A DNA stretch of 64,000 nucleotides, taken from NCBI GenBank assembly GCA_949987705.1, contig OX465283.1, forward strand, positions 77,137,720-77,201,719. Direction: 5' to 3'. Positions 43,128-55,129 of the stretch are shown here, piece after piece. The notes under the pieces were generated by a model, which searched no databases, had not been told where the DNA came from, and saw nothing but the letters and a program-made list of their open reading frames with translations. This DNA is from Thereva unica. Its lineage: Eukaryota > Arthropoda > Insecta > Diptera > Therevidae. Made by a program: the position numbers and the translations under genes. The stretch's first letter is position 1; each line of letters starts with the position of its first letter.

Positions 43128-44110
43128 TTTCAAATCCGCTTTCGAATGGAGCAGCTTGTAGAGAGCCTTGGGAGCCGTTAAAAATCATCCAACTTCTCCA
43201 AGTCTCGTACATTAAGTCAACCAGTAGCATTCGTATTCGAAGCAACTTATCCGAGGAGTTTCCGATTCAAACGGGTGTCGGGCAGGGAGACGTCGCTTCG
43301 CCACTTCTCTTCAACGTTGTGACGCGACGACGAGATTATGCGTGAAGCATTCGAGGGCCGATGTGAAGTTCTATACGACGACAAGAACTTCGTAACCGAC
43401 TTAATGTTCGCCGACGATCGCTGACAAGGATGCCGAGGCAACGGACATCTTATACGACATTTCCGGCATCGCCCAGTCATATGGGTTAAAAATCAATGCG
43501 AAAAAGGCCAAAGTGCTCACAACAGACGGATCAAGGGCCAACAGATGTTCAAGTATTTGGGATCATTGGTCGAGGAAAAAAAAGTGGCATCGACAGTCGA
43601 CGTACACATCCCCATTAGCCAGTAACAGCAACATTCGCCGCGTTCAAGTGGTGCATATGGAAACGAAAAACTATTAGTACCATCAAAACGAAATTACGCC
43701 GAAATTGCCTAACGTTGATCCTTCGGATTCTTCTTTATGCATCACAAACGTGGACACTGTGCAAGCCGGACGTGAACAAACTCGAGGTCTTCCAAATGCG
43801 ATGCCTGAGGCAGATTCTCTGGGTCTCACTCTGCGACCGCCTTCGATGCGATCAAAAGACATTGATCGACGACGAAATACAAAAAAGTCGACTACGGTGG
43901 TTTGGACATGTATACTGCACCGCTTGCCACGTAAATTTCTCTGACGAAACCGTCCCCAGACTGGAGAATTCAGCGATCGGCACCAGAAAAAACCTGGCTA
44001 AAGAATATCGAGGACGACTTAAAGAATCAACGATTATCAGATATCGAGGCTCGAGGCGTCGCTAAAAATCGTTATCCGTTGCGGGGATGTCCCGTTCGGA
44101 CCGCCAGCTA

Positions 44111-44431
44111 ATGGACCAAAGTAGAAAAGAAGAAGTCCTTTTGTCAGATCAGAAGTTTTCCCATACCAAAAGGAATCTGGTCATGGAGTCTTCTCATTCT
44201 TAGTGGTAGAAAACCGTACGTCTTCTCCATCTAACAGCCCGCTTCTCGTAGCCCCAGGGCCGTGCAGCCTGTTACTTGATAGATCATGTGGCCACAGATC
44301 GAGAATAATAATAGTATTATTATACAAATAAGTCTAGAAGTATTATTAGTAGTAGAAATAGTAGAAGTAGTAGCAGCACGAAAAAATAATTGACGATTTA
44401 GCTAGAATACAATTGACAATACAATTGACAA
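44111..44431. other. no gene; trinucleotide-rich patch
   Basis: A run of ATT/AGT/AGA-type triplets at about 44308-44385. Nothing coding is seen. Confidence 0.4.
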
Positions 44432-44434
44432 TAA

Positions 44435-44796
44435 GTCTGTTCCTGAACTCGAATGTGGGATCACGCGGGACAAAAATTTTCCCAATTTGTGTTTCTTTAC
44501 TTTCTCATGCAAGAAAAAGCGGGGAAATTTTCACTTCCCCTCTTGCAGGAATTTGCAGGAAGTTTTCGGTCCGGCGATTTCTTGCAAATTGTCAAAAGGT
44601 GTCAATTGACATTTTGTGGGTATCTTGAAAAGCGGCATACACATAGACAATCGACATTTATGTTATCTTCTTCTTTATTTGCAAGAAATTGCCCAAAACG
44701 TGTTTCTTTACTTTCTGAATTTTTGACAAAATTATCCCCACCATTCACTAAGTTTTTGCCAAACAAATTTTTACAGGAAAAGTACAGGAACAGACC
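44435..44796. mobile_element. 362-bp MITE, Harbinger-like
   Basis: Ends GTCTGTTCCTGAAC and GTACAGGAACAGACC are flanked by TAA (44432-44434 and 44797-44799). The interior has reiterated TTTGCAAGAAATT(G/T) and GTTTCTTTACTTTCT motifs. The 3-bp TAA duplication suggests PIF/Harbinger. The open frames on it are incidental. Confidence 0.6.
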
Positions 44797-46859
44797 TAAT
44801 TTTAAACTAGACTTTGAAGGAAACATTAATATTTCCAATTCAGATCCTTACAAGCGTCAAGATTACTTAACGTTAACCAGATCACACTTGGCTCGTAAAT
44901 TATTAATTTCTCGATCATTTGTTGTCTGACCGAAGTAGTTGAGCACAGAACAAAGATTTCGTGCTAGTGGTGTTTGACGTACTGTTCGATAGGAGTCAAA
45001 ATTAAATTTGAAAATATAATCTCTTACTCTGGACAGAAAATGTAATACAAAATTTCGTCTGCCATCGAAACTGTATGCTACCCTAGTAACATGTACAGCA
45101 ATTGAATGAATTCCAATTTAATTTTTTACTTTTTTGCTTATCACCGGTTCACCTCGCCTTTCTTTACTGCAGAAGAAATGTCAGAGTCACGTAGAGCTCC
45201 AGAGCATATACATCTCAATTCCATAGTCCTCCTTCATCCTGAACCCAATTTTGAATTGACCTCCCTAACACTCACACTGTTATTTGAATAAGGATTCGTT
45301 TTACGTTTTCTTCTCTCCCCTATTTCGCTTTATACACTCGTCTATGCTTTGCTCTATATAGAGCTACTGGTCAATTCCTGAAAGTGGAATCGATAATCTT
45401 CGATTCGATATATGCGCGGTCCATCAGGCTCCAATGCTGCAAACATTCTAATCTGAAGTGGATAAAATACCCTAGAAGTAGAAACGTCCGACCACCCACA
45501 GGAGTCCAGTCACATACACTCATTTCCATTACGGGGAGGGGATGCAGAACCCTACTTATCCCGCGAAAATCGACAGGCCATTCCGACAGGAACGTGGTAG
45601 ACAGCAGAAGTCAAAGAAGAAGGACAAAACAGAGACAGGAGGCGACCAGGACAGGGGATGAAACTTACATTCTGAACTTCGGGTCTTGGGGCGTACGTTA
45701 TATTGACATTAAATCCCAACGCTCGGCGCTCTCGCTCCCACTGCCAATGTGTCCAGTTATGTTTTTGACAATTTATGTCAAGTGTTTTGTCGAAATTATT
45801 TCTTGTCCATTATCTAAGAAACACTCGCCAATGTGGGAGCTCCACTGCTTGAGGTACAAATGAACGTTGGTACACACAGAGCCGTAGACTACACAATCCG
45901 ACATACCAAGCATTTCTTCTTCTTCTAGCTGAGAATGCTGTTGTCATTTAGAGGGAGTTTCAAAGAGGGTCCGGGCGATCAAAGTTTATAGATGGTATAT
46001 ACTCGTACGAATACGAAAATGGATGAAAATTAGACAAGCGACTGGTATGACCACCACCGAAGTTTATCTATCCTCCAGTTTTGAAGTTACTTACAACGAT
46101 GGTCAACAACAACTTAAAGGCGTTTTATTGTAAATTCTGAGAGATGCTCCAGTACCTTCTTCTCCGCAATTAACAGAATACAACCGACCAACAACCCTTT
46201 TACTCTTGTGAGTTCTTAGAAATTGGGTACACATTAAATTTACCGTCCACTTTAGATGTCAGTCAAATCCTTAAAACTTTCGGGCAAATAAGGAAATGGA
46301 ATTCCTCTTGAGGGTTTTGCAGAAAAGGATATAGAAAAAATAGAGTAAAAGTTACCATCTCTTAACTAAAATATCTTCCAAGGGATTTACAGCTGTGGTC
46401 CAGGTACTAAACAAATTAAACTTTCAGCAACTCAAAATGAAATTTTTAACCAACTAAATAACGAGTGAAATGTATCCATATCTGGGGGTGAAGCCATTGT
46501 GTTGAGTTTTAATTGGTTGCCTACAAAAAACAATGCGTCTTAAAATATTTTTACGTGTGGGTTTTGATTGAGGAAAACGTCAGATTTTTGTGTTAAATTA
46601 ATGATATTTCGGCGATTGACCAAAATTTTCAAAAGTGAAAGCTTTGTCTGGCATATGGATACCCGCGTTTGGCCTCTACCATTCCAGATGCTTGTGATTC
46701 AATTTAACCCAGTGGCATAACATTTCTTCTTTCTTGTTTTTCCTCTTTACAGCAATTTTATGGCCTTGATCCTTCCATTTTCCAGTCAGCCCCCGAGCAT
46801 CGCAAACTAACATAGGGAAATGGTGGCTCCAATTATAAATTTTTAAATAGTTTACTAAA
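44797..46859. other. no gene recognised
   Basis: A plus-strand open stretch at 45384-45863 (159 codons) is arginine- and serine-rich in its middle (DSRSQRRRTKQRQEATRTGD) and has no match I can name. The bases just after it (ETYILNFGSWGVR) faintly resemble a LINE endonuclease start. Base composition gives no support for a host exon. Confidence 0.35.
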
Positions 46860-47265
46860 ATACAAAGTAGCCTCTCGTCAGTATTTCCGAACTTGTACAA
46901 CAACCTAGAATTTCGTTGCAGCGTCAGTCCATTGGCCCAGATGCAATGGACCCGCCAAATAGGTGATATTAGACCACGCGTCCATTCGAGATTATCCAGA
47001 CTCCACTGAGGTGGATCAATCGCTCGTGTATGAGGACCTTAAACTTCACGGCCATCTGCTTCAGTACTCAACAGTCCCCCAAACCCTATCCTATCCTATT
47101 CTCTGCTGGCCCTCAAACAAAGCTACTTCCAGACATTGCACTACAACCTAATCGACATGACGAACTGATACCACAAAGGGGAATTCTGAGCTTTGCTTTT
47201 CCATTTAAAAGCCTGTTCCACAAAAGTTGAATAAATAAATGTCCCTCTTAAAGGATAGGACCGCT
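46860..47265 (+). pseudogene. Jockey-type LINE 3' fragment
   Basis: SVFPNLYNNLEF (46881-46915) matches the C-terminal VFPxxYNxxEF block. It is followed after unrelated sequence by a 3'-UTR-like part with CTATTCTCTGCTGGCCCTC, CATTGCACTACAACC and GACATGACGAACTG, which parallels the 3' UTR at 10626-10727. Inserted or rearranged sequence (46920-47060) lies between. There is no tail. Confidence 0.55.
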
Positions 47266-47449
47266 GGCAATGCAAAGGAGTTAGCTCTAAACGCAAGCTG
47301 ATCGCATAAAAAAATAAAAAATAAAATAGCCACTAGAGTGGCTTAACTACCTTCATACAATGTCGATTGCTTGTTCTTATTCTTAGTTTGAAGTTCTAAC
47401 TACTGTTTTTTGAACAAAGTAAATGGAATTATGGGAGCATGGAAATCAA
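47266..47449. other. unassigned
   Basis: AT-rich linker between LINE fragments. Confidence 0.3.
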
Positions 47450-48480
47450 GCCGAACGGCTAACAAAGGCTCACAAGGTGGTGATACAGATACAAGTATGT
47501 ATGTCACTTCTATGAAATCCGAGAAGAGTCACTGTAGAAGACCTAGAAGATATCTTAGCAAGTCCTAATCCCACCCTCGAGTTTACTTCCTCGGAAGGAG
47601 CCAGCGGTCACGGAATCTAAGAAAGCTGCTTTGATGGATGGCTGGATGAAGTCCTTAACGAGAGAAACCCATATGATGTCAAGATCATGAGGCTTGGCAA
47701 GACTAGATGACACGGTGGGGGGAATATAACTGCCTCATCCGTGACTTATTTTAATACTTTAGCAGTATCTAATAATCCCAAGGAAGCCAGGTGAAGCCTC
47801 ATTAACCGGTCACCAGTTACGGAGAGGATTATTATTGTGCGCCTGCATGCCAAACTAAGAAGCACTTCGGTTTCCCAATGCTACACTCCAATTGAAGGTG
47901 CCGACCATGCTATCAAGGACGAGTTTTATACGCGACTGGAAGAGGTATGCGCTCTATTCCAAGGGGAGATATCATTGTTTAAATGAATCGCCTATACGCA
48001 AAGATCGGCGGTAGAAGTACGCAATTGGAAATCGAGGCACAAATCATATTATTAAAATGGTAAGCTTTTCGTTGACCTCTGTGGCTCCCACCAACTCATG
48101 GTAGATGGTGCTTGTTTTTGTCACAAGAAGATACACAAGGATAGCTGCGTATCATAGAATATTATAACGAGAAATCATATAGATCACGTGGCCTTCAGCG
48201 TTCAGCCGCAGATGGAGAATTATTATGGAGGAATTCAGGAGTTTTAAAGGAGCAAACATTGGAAGTGACTACCATTTGGTAGTGGCCACTATTCGCCTCA
48301 AAATTTCCGCAATCAGAGACAGCACTAAAAGTCGAGCATTTGCTCAGAAACGGCAACAGGAGCTGAAGAGTTGTGGAGCGCAGCAAAGGGTATATTAACA
48401 GCAGCGGAATTGAGTAACGGCTATGTCCAAAGAAACCGGCAGCACTGGAACTTGGATTCAACCTGATAACAAGTAAAAAG
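47450..48480 (+). pseudogene. RTE-type LINE 5' part with endonuclease
   Basis: It shares GAACGGCTAACAAAG and ATGTCACTTCTAT with the 5' end of the copy at 6965. Further on, RIIIVRLHAKLRSTSVSQCY, then TPIEGADHAIKDEFYTRLEE (about 47834-47950) is the endonuclease block R...VR......I.QCYAPT..A....KD.FY..L. HKKIHKDSCVS and RNHIDHVAFSRRWR (about 48120-48200) match the (R)NQIDHI/V...RW(R) part, and GSDYHLVVATIRLKIS is the SDH-equivalent. This copy retains the endonuclease that the 6965 copy has lost; its reverse transcriptase is missing. It has numerous stops. Confidence 0.72.
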
Positions 48481-48949
48481 CTAAAAACTAACGTTAACTC
48501 TACAAACCCTAATAAAAATAAAAAATGGCCTTATAAAGGGAGTACACCGGCAGCTTGGCTTTTTATGGGGCATAAGATGGCCGTAGAGTTTTAACTATTT
48601 TGGGAGCACAGAGGACTCACAACGGCCAAACTTGACCAAAAGATTTAAATGGCCAAGCACTGAGCTGCACACACGGGCATATGGCGGGAAGAGTCTGCAC
48701 CAAATGTCCTTTCGATTTATCGTACTTAATCTACAAGTCCCGTTTTCAGACTCGCTTTGCTTTGAACCCAACTAGTATTATCTGGGCTGGCGCTCCAAAA
48801 ACCAACTTGGCATGAATGCAGACGCGCAAAAACTGCGCCATTAAACCCTTTGGTGATAGAACCTTTTCTGCATGCATAGACCCTTTAATAGACCCTAAGA
48901 ATGTTGCCTTTTCAATCCAACCTTATCGCTATCACCATAAAGAACCGCT
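48481..48949. other. unassigned
   Basis: No motif or repeat end that I can support. It may include degenerate LINE sequence. Confidence 0.3.
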
Positions 48950-49235
48950 GTTCCACGGAAATTAGGAACCCCCTGCCTGCATGGCAATATACGCTCGGCT
49001 CACCCTCATATCCCACTTTCACACACAATACGATCTATAAGTTCTACAACTCGGCTGTTAGAGCTAAAACGTAAGATTCATCCATATCTCCTCGAGCACC
49101 ACCCAGACCCGGTCTAGTCTTTCCTAATCTCTTCTATCATCAAACTAAGCTTACTACTAGACACTGTACTATAAACTGAATGGCTGGTCTGGACTGGGGA
49201 AAGCATACTCTTAAGCTTGGCTTTTCCGCATAAAG
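48950..49235 (+). pseudogene. Jockey-type LINE 3' end
   Basis: Degenerate C-terminal coding sequence (CGATCTATAAGTTCTACAACTCGGCTGTT corresponds in part to the R..ST...xTTRLW region) is followed by CATCCATATCTCCTCGAGC, TCCTAATCTCTTCTATC and AAGCTTACTACTAGACA. It ends near CTTAAGCTTGGCTTTTCC. The 3' UTR order equals that at 10.6 kb and 59.9 kb. No poly(A) is kept. Confidence 0.6.
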
Positions 49236-49393
49236 AGACCAAATAATTTTTTGGCTCGTTTTATAATTGTCTAGACTTCCGTAAGTACTCGTTCTCCTAG
49301 TTTTCTACCCCAATCTTAATACGCTAATCTTCGGCTTGCTCTCCTAACCAACTGTATGAGGCATTGGTAGTTCAAACCTCGAAATTGGCAACC

Positions 49394-49564
49394 CTATTTT
49401 TTCTCACGGACTCCAATTTTCCGCATAAAAACATGAAACTTTTATCAGCGATTTTTTCCCAAGCTTAGCTGTACACCCAAATAAAAGATTTTTTGGCATA
49501 ATTTCTAACAAAAGTTTCATATTTTTCTTCGGAAAATCACGATCCGTGAGAAAAAAATAAATAG
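49394..49564. repeat. foldback repeat 1
   Basis: CTATTTTTTCTCACGGA at the left pairs with TCCGTGAGAAAAAAATA at the right. The arms continue with AATTTTCCG/CGGAAAAT, ATGAAACTTTT/AAAAGTTTCAT. About 75-base arms, small loop, non-coding. Confidence 0.65.
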
Positions 49565-49816
49565 TTTAAAAAAACTAAAAAATACGCTTAAAATGTAAAA
49601 TACCAAAAGGTAAAAAAATTATTTTGAATGAAAAGTTTTTATTGCGTGGGACACTCTTAACCTATATTCTTATTTTATTAATACTGGAACTTTTCATTCG
49701 CTTTTTTACATTTAAGAAAGTGGCTGCAGCAATAAAAATTTTACATTTTAAATTATTTTTTACTTTTTGGTTCATTTTAAAATAAAAGCGTATTTTTTAG
49801 TTTTTTTAAACTATTA
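49559..49816. repeat. foldback repeat 2, adjoining the first
   Basis: AATAGTTTAAAAAAACTAAA and its complement TTTAGTTTTTTTAAACTATT bound the segment. The arms continue through AAAATACGC/GCGTATTTT and TTTTTATTGC/GCAATAAAAA. It shares its left edge with the previous foldback. Confidence 0.6.
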
Positions 49817-50413
49817 ATTTTTATTTTCCTCTTTACAGTCTATTATACATACGCGGTGTATTAGTTAAAATGTCGAAACGTGGATAGGTCTTGGATAGAC
49901 GAACAAAAAATAGGTAGAGGTTTACATATTACCCTGTATTTTTGTAACCCTATGAGATATATCCACGAATAAGAAATCTACGCAAAATACCCCCACCTAT
50001 AAAAAACTGTAAAAGTCATGGTTTCAACCCACCTACTCGTCAAAGTCAAATTTGGTTTTTTTAGCTTAAATTTCAACTTCAACTACCTTTTCCTCCAAAA
50101 TATACGTAGTTAATCAATACTTTTTTTTTACAAAATTAGAAAGCAATTTCAATTTCCTATGAATAATGTATGACAAGTTTTATGCTATGGCCTTTACTTT
50201 TGAAGTTATAAGCAATTTTAATGTTTAATGTTCATGAAAATATCTAATGGGGTTACATACAAAAATACAGGCTAAAGTCCTACCAAAAAATTTCAAAACG
50301 CCATAGCGGCTAAACCCTTACGATGTACAATGTATCTGAAAAATTTTCACTCAATGTTGAACGCAAATGATTACATAAGTACAATGAAGAGTAAACTCCT
50401 TCTGACTCTACAC
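49817..50413. other. no gene recognised
   Basis: AT-rich, no motifs. Confidence 0.35.
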
Positions 50414-50876
50414 CAGCGCTGCCACCCAACATGTTTAACATGTATTAATGCAACGAACAATATGTACTAAATCAATTAAAATAGTAGTAGATCCTAAAAA
50501 TATGATATCCAGTGATATGAGACTTTATACAAAAGAGACTTAAAATATGTATAATTAGCGGAAAGAAAGGAAAAAGTGTATTTCCGGCAGTTCTTCGCCG
50601 GATATGATAATCCTTTAATTAAATTAAATTGAGCTGTCTGATAGACTTGTCATAAAGCACAAACTAAAACATACCACGAGAAAAATGCTTATTATGTTGC
50701 ACTTTGCTTTCACTTACACGCATATAATTTATAACACCGTAAGAAAATAAGGAATGGGTTGAATTGATTCGGCGAATAAAATCCAATGAGGAATGTACTA
50801 AAAAAGTACGGAGTAAAAAGCTGTAACATAAAAATCGTAGCAGAAATAGTACAATTGTAGTAGGGTGGCAGCGCTG
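50414..50876. mobile_element. 463-bp hAT-type MITE
   Basis: Ends CAGCGCTGCCACCC and GGGTGGCAGCGCTG are perfect inverted repeats. TCTACAC flanks both (50407-50413 and 50878-50884); an eighth base differs (C or T), consistent with an aged 8-bp hAT duplication. It is non-coding; the minus-strand open frame at 50664-50945 crosses its end. Confidence 0.82.
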
Positions 50877-51392
50877 TTCTACACTAGTTGGAGGAACGCT
50901 TTTTAAATTGCTGTAGGCCATCAAAATATTATCTTCTAGAGCCACCGTTTTTGTAAAGAGCCATTTCTATTTTGATTAAGGTATCAATCTTTGCTGAGAT
51001 AGCTCTTGATAAATAATCTTGAGTTTGCAATTTTGTTTCAATCGTCAATTCAAATTGTTTCTTCAGCGGCACCTAAGAAGAGTCATCATTTGTGTCCTTG
51101 TCTATAGGAACAGAAACAGAAATATCATGTGTGGATTATGAATTCGAATTGTTACCGATCTTGTTAACATCCACAATATGTTTTCTAATCTCTTCTTAAA
51201 AAGAGGTCAGAGTATTCATTCGCTGAATCAAAATATGTTTTCGGATTATACAGATAATTTAACGAGGCCACCTACAACCTGCGTTCCTTAATCCTACGTT
51301 TGGAAGACATGAAAAATTCACGAGCTACTGACTCGTGTTGTAAGACTAATTTTTGGAACATAAACACCAAAACCGCATCGGAAGTTATTAGG
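50877..51392. other. no gene recognised
   Basis: No motif seen. Confidence 0.35.
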
Positions 51393-51395
51393 TTA

Positions 51396-51986
51396 AGCCT
51401 CGGCCACGATACGAGCGGCGAGCGGCTAGCGGTGAGCGGCAGAACGGCACAGCGGCGATTCTGAGCTTTATGTTTGTATAGTTTTATATGGAAAACGCTT
51501 GAATCCGGCCACGATACGAGCGGCGAGCGGTGAGCGGCAGAGCGGCAATACTGAAGTGCCGCTCGCCGCTAATCCGAGACATTAATTTTTTTGGTGCCGC
51601 TCGCCGCTCTGTTATTATTTTGTTGTAGCAATGGAAAAAAAGTGTAAAAAAATATTGTAAAAGATGGCTTATCTTGCCTAGAATGTAATTAAAGGTTTCA
51701 ATTGACATTCTGGTGTATTCGAAAACTCGAATTTTATCTTTTCTTAACCCGAAAGATAGATGGTGATATTCACCAAACCTTCTTCTTCGCTCGTTAATGG
51801 TATGAACTCCACATTTCCTATTATAAATTAATTTATTGAGAATACGCCTTTTCAACAAAATATTATCACTTAAACTTCATACATTCATACTGAACAAGTC
51901 GAATCGCCGCTCGTATCCTGGCCACCACCGCTCTGCCGCTCGCCGCTCGCCCCTCGCCGCTGGCCGCTCGTATCGTGGCCGAGGCT
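51396..51986 (-). mobile_element. PIF/Harbinger deletion derivative
   Basis: A 591-bp element with TIRs AGCCTCGGCCACGATACG and CGTATCGTGGCCGAGGCT, inside TTA duplications (51393-51395 and 51987-51989). The subterminal regions are packed with GAGCGGCGAGCGG and GCCGCTCGCCGC units. The left end is partly duplicated (CCGGCCACGATACGAGC near 51507). The interior keeps a piece of transposase gene on the minus strand. Confidence 0.88.
51655..51858 (-). pseudogene. Harbinger transposase N-terminal fragment
   Basis: On the minus strand, RRRRFGEYHHLSFGLRKDK followed by FEYTRMSIETFNYILGKI matches the N-terminal block of PIF/Harbinger (HARBI1-like) transposases, R(R/Q)xxGEYHxLxxxLRxDxxxFxxYxRMSxxxFxxLLxxI. 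The DDE nuclease domain and the MADF/Myb-like partner gene are absent. The remaining sequence beyond about 51655 runs into the GC-rich subterminal repeats and is not transposase. With matching TIRs and TTA duplications it shows that this short element derives from an autonomous Harbinger element by internal deletion. Confidence 0.78.
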
Positions 51987-52164
51987 TTAGGGTTTCTTTT
52001 GCATAGTTCTTCGGCAGTTCGTTTTAAGTATTTCAAAATATCCTGCTGAGATCAGCCAGTGCTTGAATTCGTATTCAGATATTTGCAGATCCTTTTTAAA
52101 TCTTTCCAACATATTTTAAATCTATTTGCGTCGATTTTATTCTGTTAAAAGTTAAGAAATATAA

Positions 52165-52398
52165 AATCCCGAAAATACCGTAAATCTCGATTTTTGGAAA
52201 ATTAATACCGGTATTTAGAAGACCTTTATTTGGTCCGGTGTCGCGGTATTTTCAAAATCCGGGACACCGGTTTGCCTAGTAACAATCACAATTATTTACT
52301 TATTTAGCTTATATTATTATTTATTTGATTAGCTTAAAAAAGGGGGGTGGGGGGAATTGGAGACCTCCCCGGCGGTAAAATTTCTAGGTACGCCACTG
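52165..52398 (-). mobile_element. hAT-like end fragments
   Basis: CAGTGGCGTACCTAG (complement of 52384-52398) followed by a G/C-run is a hAT-type terminus like that at 2078-2089. Just left of it (52165-52280), repeated CCGGTATT, ACCGGT and CCCGAAAATACCG units look like the subterminal zone of another element. No duplications were found. Confidence 0.35.
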
Positions 52399-55129
52399 AC
52401 TATATTTGCTTCCATAAAGAATCATTGAGTGATTTCTGATTTAAAATCAAAATATATTGTTTCTTTGTTTTACTTAAAGAAATTTAATGCTCTAGTAGTC
52501 TAGTATCTGGTTCATTTAGAAATTGCAGTCGTGCAGATCTTCCGTTATGAGTTAATACCTTGTTTGATTTAAAAAAATATTCCTATCACCATAATTGGTC
52601 AGTAATCAATATCTTGATGGCAAGTTTCTGTGCTTAAACACAAATGAAAAGTTGAAGGTGTGACTCACGCAAAATATTTTTTTTTGTGTTGACATTCATA
52701 AAATTAATTTAGTTATAAATATTCCGAAAATGCGAAATCGAACATCTTAGATGAAATACATTTTGTGTGTCTATTTGCTGAGTTCACATTAGCAAACAAG
52801 AAAATAGGCCCAGGATCTGGGAGTAACAAACCGTACAAGTAGGACAAGAAATGTTATCAGAAAATGATGACCGATTTTTTAGTTAGTATCAAGAAGTTTT
52901 CGTAGAATATGAAATTTCTGTTCAAATATTTATGTGAAAAGTTGGCCTACTTGAACTCTAGCATATAGGAAAGTCGCCCTTTTTAGAAGTAATAAATTTT
53001 GTGGTGGGCAGCATTTTGTCGAAAATGACCCTTTTCGCTGTACAGTTGTGCTAGGCCGCAGAACGACAAATCACCCTGTGCTCAAGTGTACAAGACCATT
53101 TGATGAAAAATCTACTTACAAACAGAACCAATTTCTTATGCTGTCCACTCTACGTGCCCATCCGCAATCGCTAGGATATCCTACGATATGACGTATGTGT
53201 AGGTGTGTATATCCTTGAAGCATATACTTGGGTACACATATCCCAATCAACATACAACCGTACAGAACTCTAGAGGGATGAAGACGATTTTGTGCGGAAA
53301 ACCTAGGGACGTCGAGATAAATGTAAAAAGGGTCGCTCGCGGCAAAATTGTTGTCCATGATGATGGGCGAAGGTGGTTGGGAGTTAAGGGGAGACGAAAG
53401 TCCATTCGCCGTCGGAGTAGCGGCGATTGTGGAGTTTGCCGTTGATTTTGAAAGGGAGTGTTGGAAGGGACCAGCCATTCGGCCATCCGCCTGCCCGACC
53501 GGCCGTATGTATATCGGTGGGATGAAGATTGAGGGCAAGTTAGCGACACAAGTGTGAAGATGGATGTATTGTTTGTAAGGAGAAGGTACAACCTATAGGT
53601 ACAGGCATATGTAAGTACGCCTAAGATGTATGGGTGGGCAGCGCTTACGCCGCACATTTGGCCAAGACAGAAAGTAAAACAAAAACAAAATTCGCTGTAT
53701 TTCGCAAACGGACACCCGTCCTCACTGGCATATACATACAAATTCACATATCAAGTAGCACGCGGAGAGTTAACATGCTCACATGTGTGCCCAGGATATC
53801 GCCAAGGGACGAAGAAAAAAGGACACAAGGGTCCATGAGCGTTCGTTCTACAATTTCGTTTCGGTCCTTATGCTTGTGTGCTGTGTGTGCCCATTTGTGT
53901 TTTGCTAGGGTAAAGGCCTAACAAAGGATCAAGAAATTTCGCGCAAAATAAGATTTTTCGTCGTTTTTGCGTCCTTTTTGTAGAGAGCGCTACAAAATAA
54001 CACAATACACATGTACACGAAAAGAAAACGTACTTGACATCGCAGAAAAAAATTTCTACCCTCCCGCGAGGCATGAAAATGTCCGTGTGTATCCATGTGG
54101 ATGTAAGGATGTATGTGATTTCTTGCCTTTGCCCTTCATTTTTGTTGTTGCTCGCTTTAGTATCTTTTGCGATTTTTCTTTTCATTTTTTCCTTTTTTTT
54201 GTTTTCCAGTTTTTTCCCTGCTATAGCCATCCACTTTAGGGGTGGTAAAGGTACAGGACATGTTCACCACCCATTCCTGGCCTTCTTGCAATGAAATTTT
54301 CATGTCAGTTTAGCTCAGATGAGTAATTGTATTTGGGTTAAGAGTCATTGATATATCTCAGTGGAGGCAAAAGAACAGAAAAGGGGAGGAAAAAGAAAAA
54401 GGAACACTAGCTGAACGGGCGAGGAAGCATCACGTAATCCCCACATACAGCTTTACCTACATGAGAAAACCGCGCATTTATGTGCATAAATCTGTGTAAA
54501 AAAAGAACCCGGCCACTATTCAGTAAGATTAAAGTTTTTCTTCTAGAGTATGTAACCCACACCCTCGCCGCTTCGGCTGCTCCCCCCAAGTGCTCTGATA
54601 ATGTGTAGGCTGTTGGTGCATGGATCCCCCTCGTATCACCTTCGGGCTATGTGTATAATATATGTGCAAAGTAAGAACGCTGTACGGCTAGTGAAAATCC
54701 GCGATTATTGATTTTCCTTTCGTGGCCCTAAATAAATAAGTCCACTGCATGTATACGTATACAGATATGCATATAGAATTGGGAAGGATATGGACTTGCA
54801 CACTGCACAAGTATTAAGTGCTGCATCCCCTGCAAAGTGTACTCCAGTGGAACCCTTGACGTGGAGGCCGTTATTGAAGTTGGCGCGACATCAGACATTG
54901 GAATGTTATATCACACCGCGGCTCTTGGCTTTAGTCCGTCTGCATTTCTTATGTAACTGCATACATACACTTTGGGTAGCAGTTATTAATCGTTGATCGC
55001 TTTTGAGGTTTTGGAAACTATTCAAAAAGAAAAAATTCAGATGAAAGGTCTTTAATTAAAGGCACAATTGTAACCAACGAAGATTTCTCTTCACGTTTAA
55101 GAATGATGCGTCAAATACAAATATAAAAT
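52399..55129. other. quiet region without recognised repeats or genes
   Basis: The longest stretch here free of recognisable elements. 53100-54650 is less AT-rich than its neighbours. Minus-strand open frames of 140 and 166 codons (53116-53538, 53247-53747) overlap each other in different frames and a plus-strand frame, and have no domain I recognise, so I do not call them genes. Confidence 0.4.

Larger units (their letters stand above)
41240..44110 (+). pseudogene. RTE-type LINE split by a hAT element
   Basis: A second RTE-like family. Before the insertion it carries PWISDSCLDLVDQRRRTK, EYRRLNKEVRQKMKSEREAY, KNGKAPEVDQVTAEMIKAGG and CKNYRGISFLSIVGKVL (reverse transcriptase start; about 41470-41960), then QAGFKPHR and RQLMEERILC. 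After it, SSIRIRSNLSEEFPIQTGV followed by GQGDVASPLLFNVV (about 43225-43320) and LMFADD (about 43403) give motifs B and C. LILRILLYASQTWTL, FQMRCLRQIL and RLRWFGHV (about 43715-43915) form the C-terminal part. Many frameshifts and stops are spread over the length. The N-terminal endonuclease is missing or unrecognisable. No 3' tail was defined. Confidence 0.75.

Noticed and set aside
45384..45863. 159-codon open frame
   Set aside because: No recognisable domain, repeat-rich surroundings, no splice or start context to support a host gene.
53116..53747. Overlapping minus-strand open frames of 140 and 166 codons
   Set aside because: They overlap in different frames, contain no recognised domain, and the alternative plus-strand frames are equally long.
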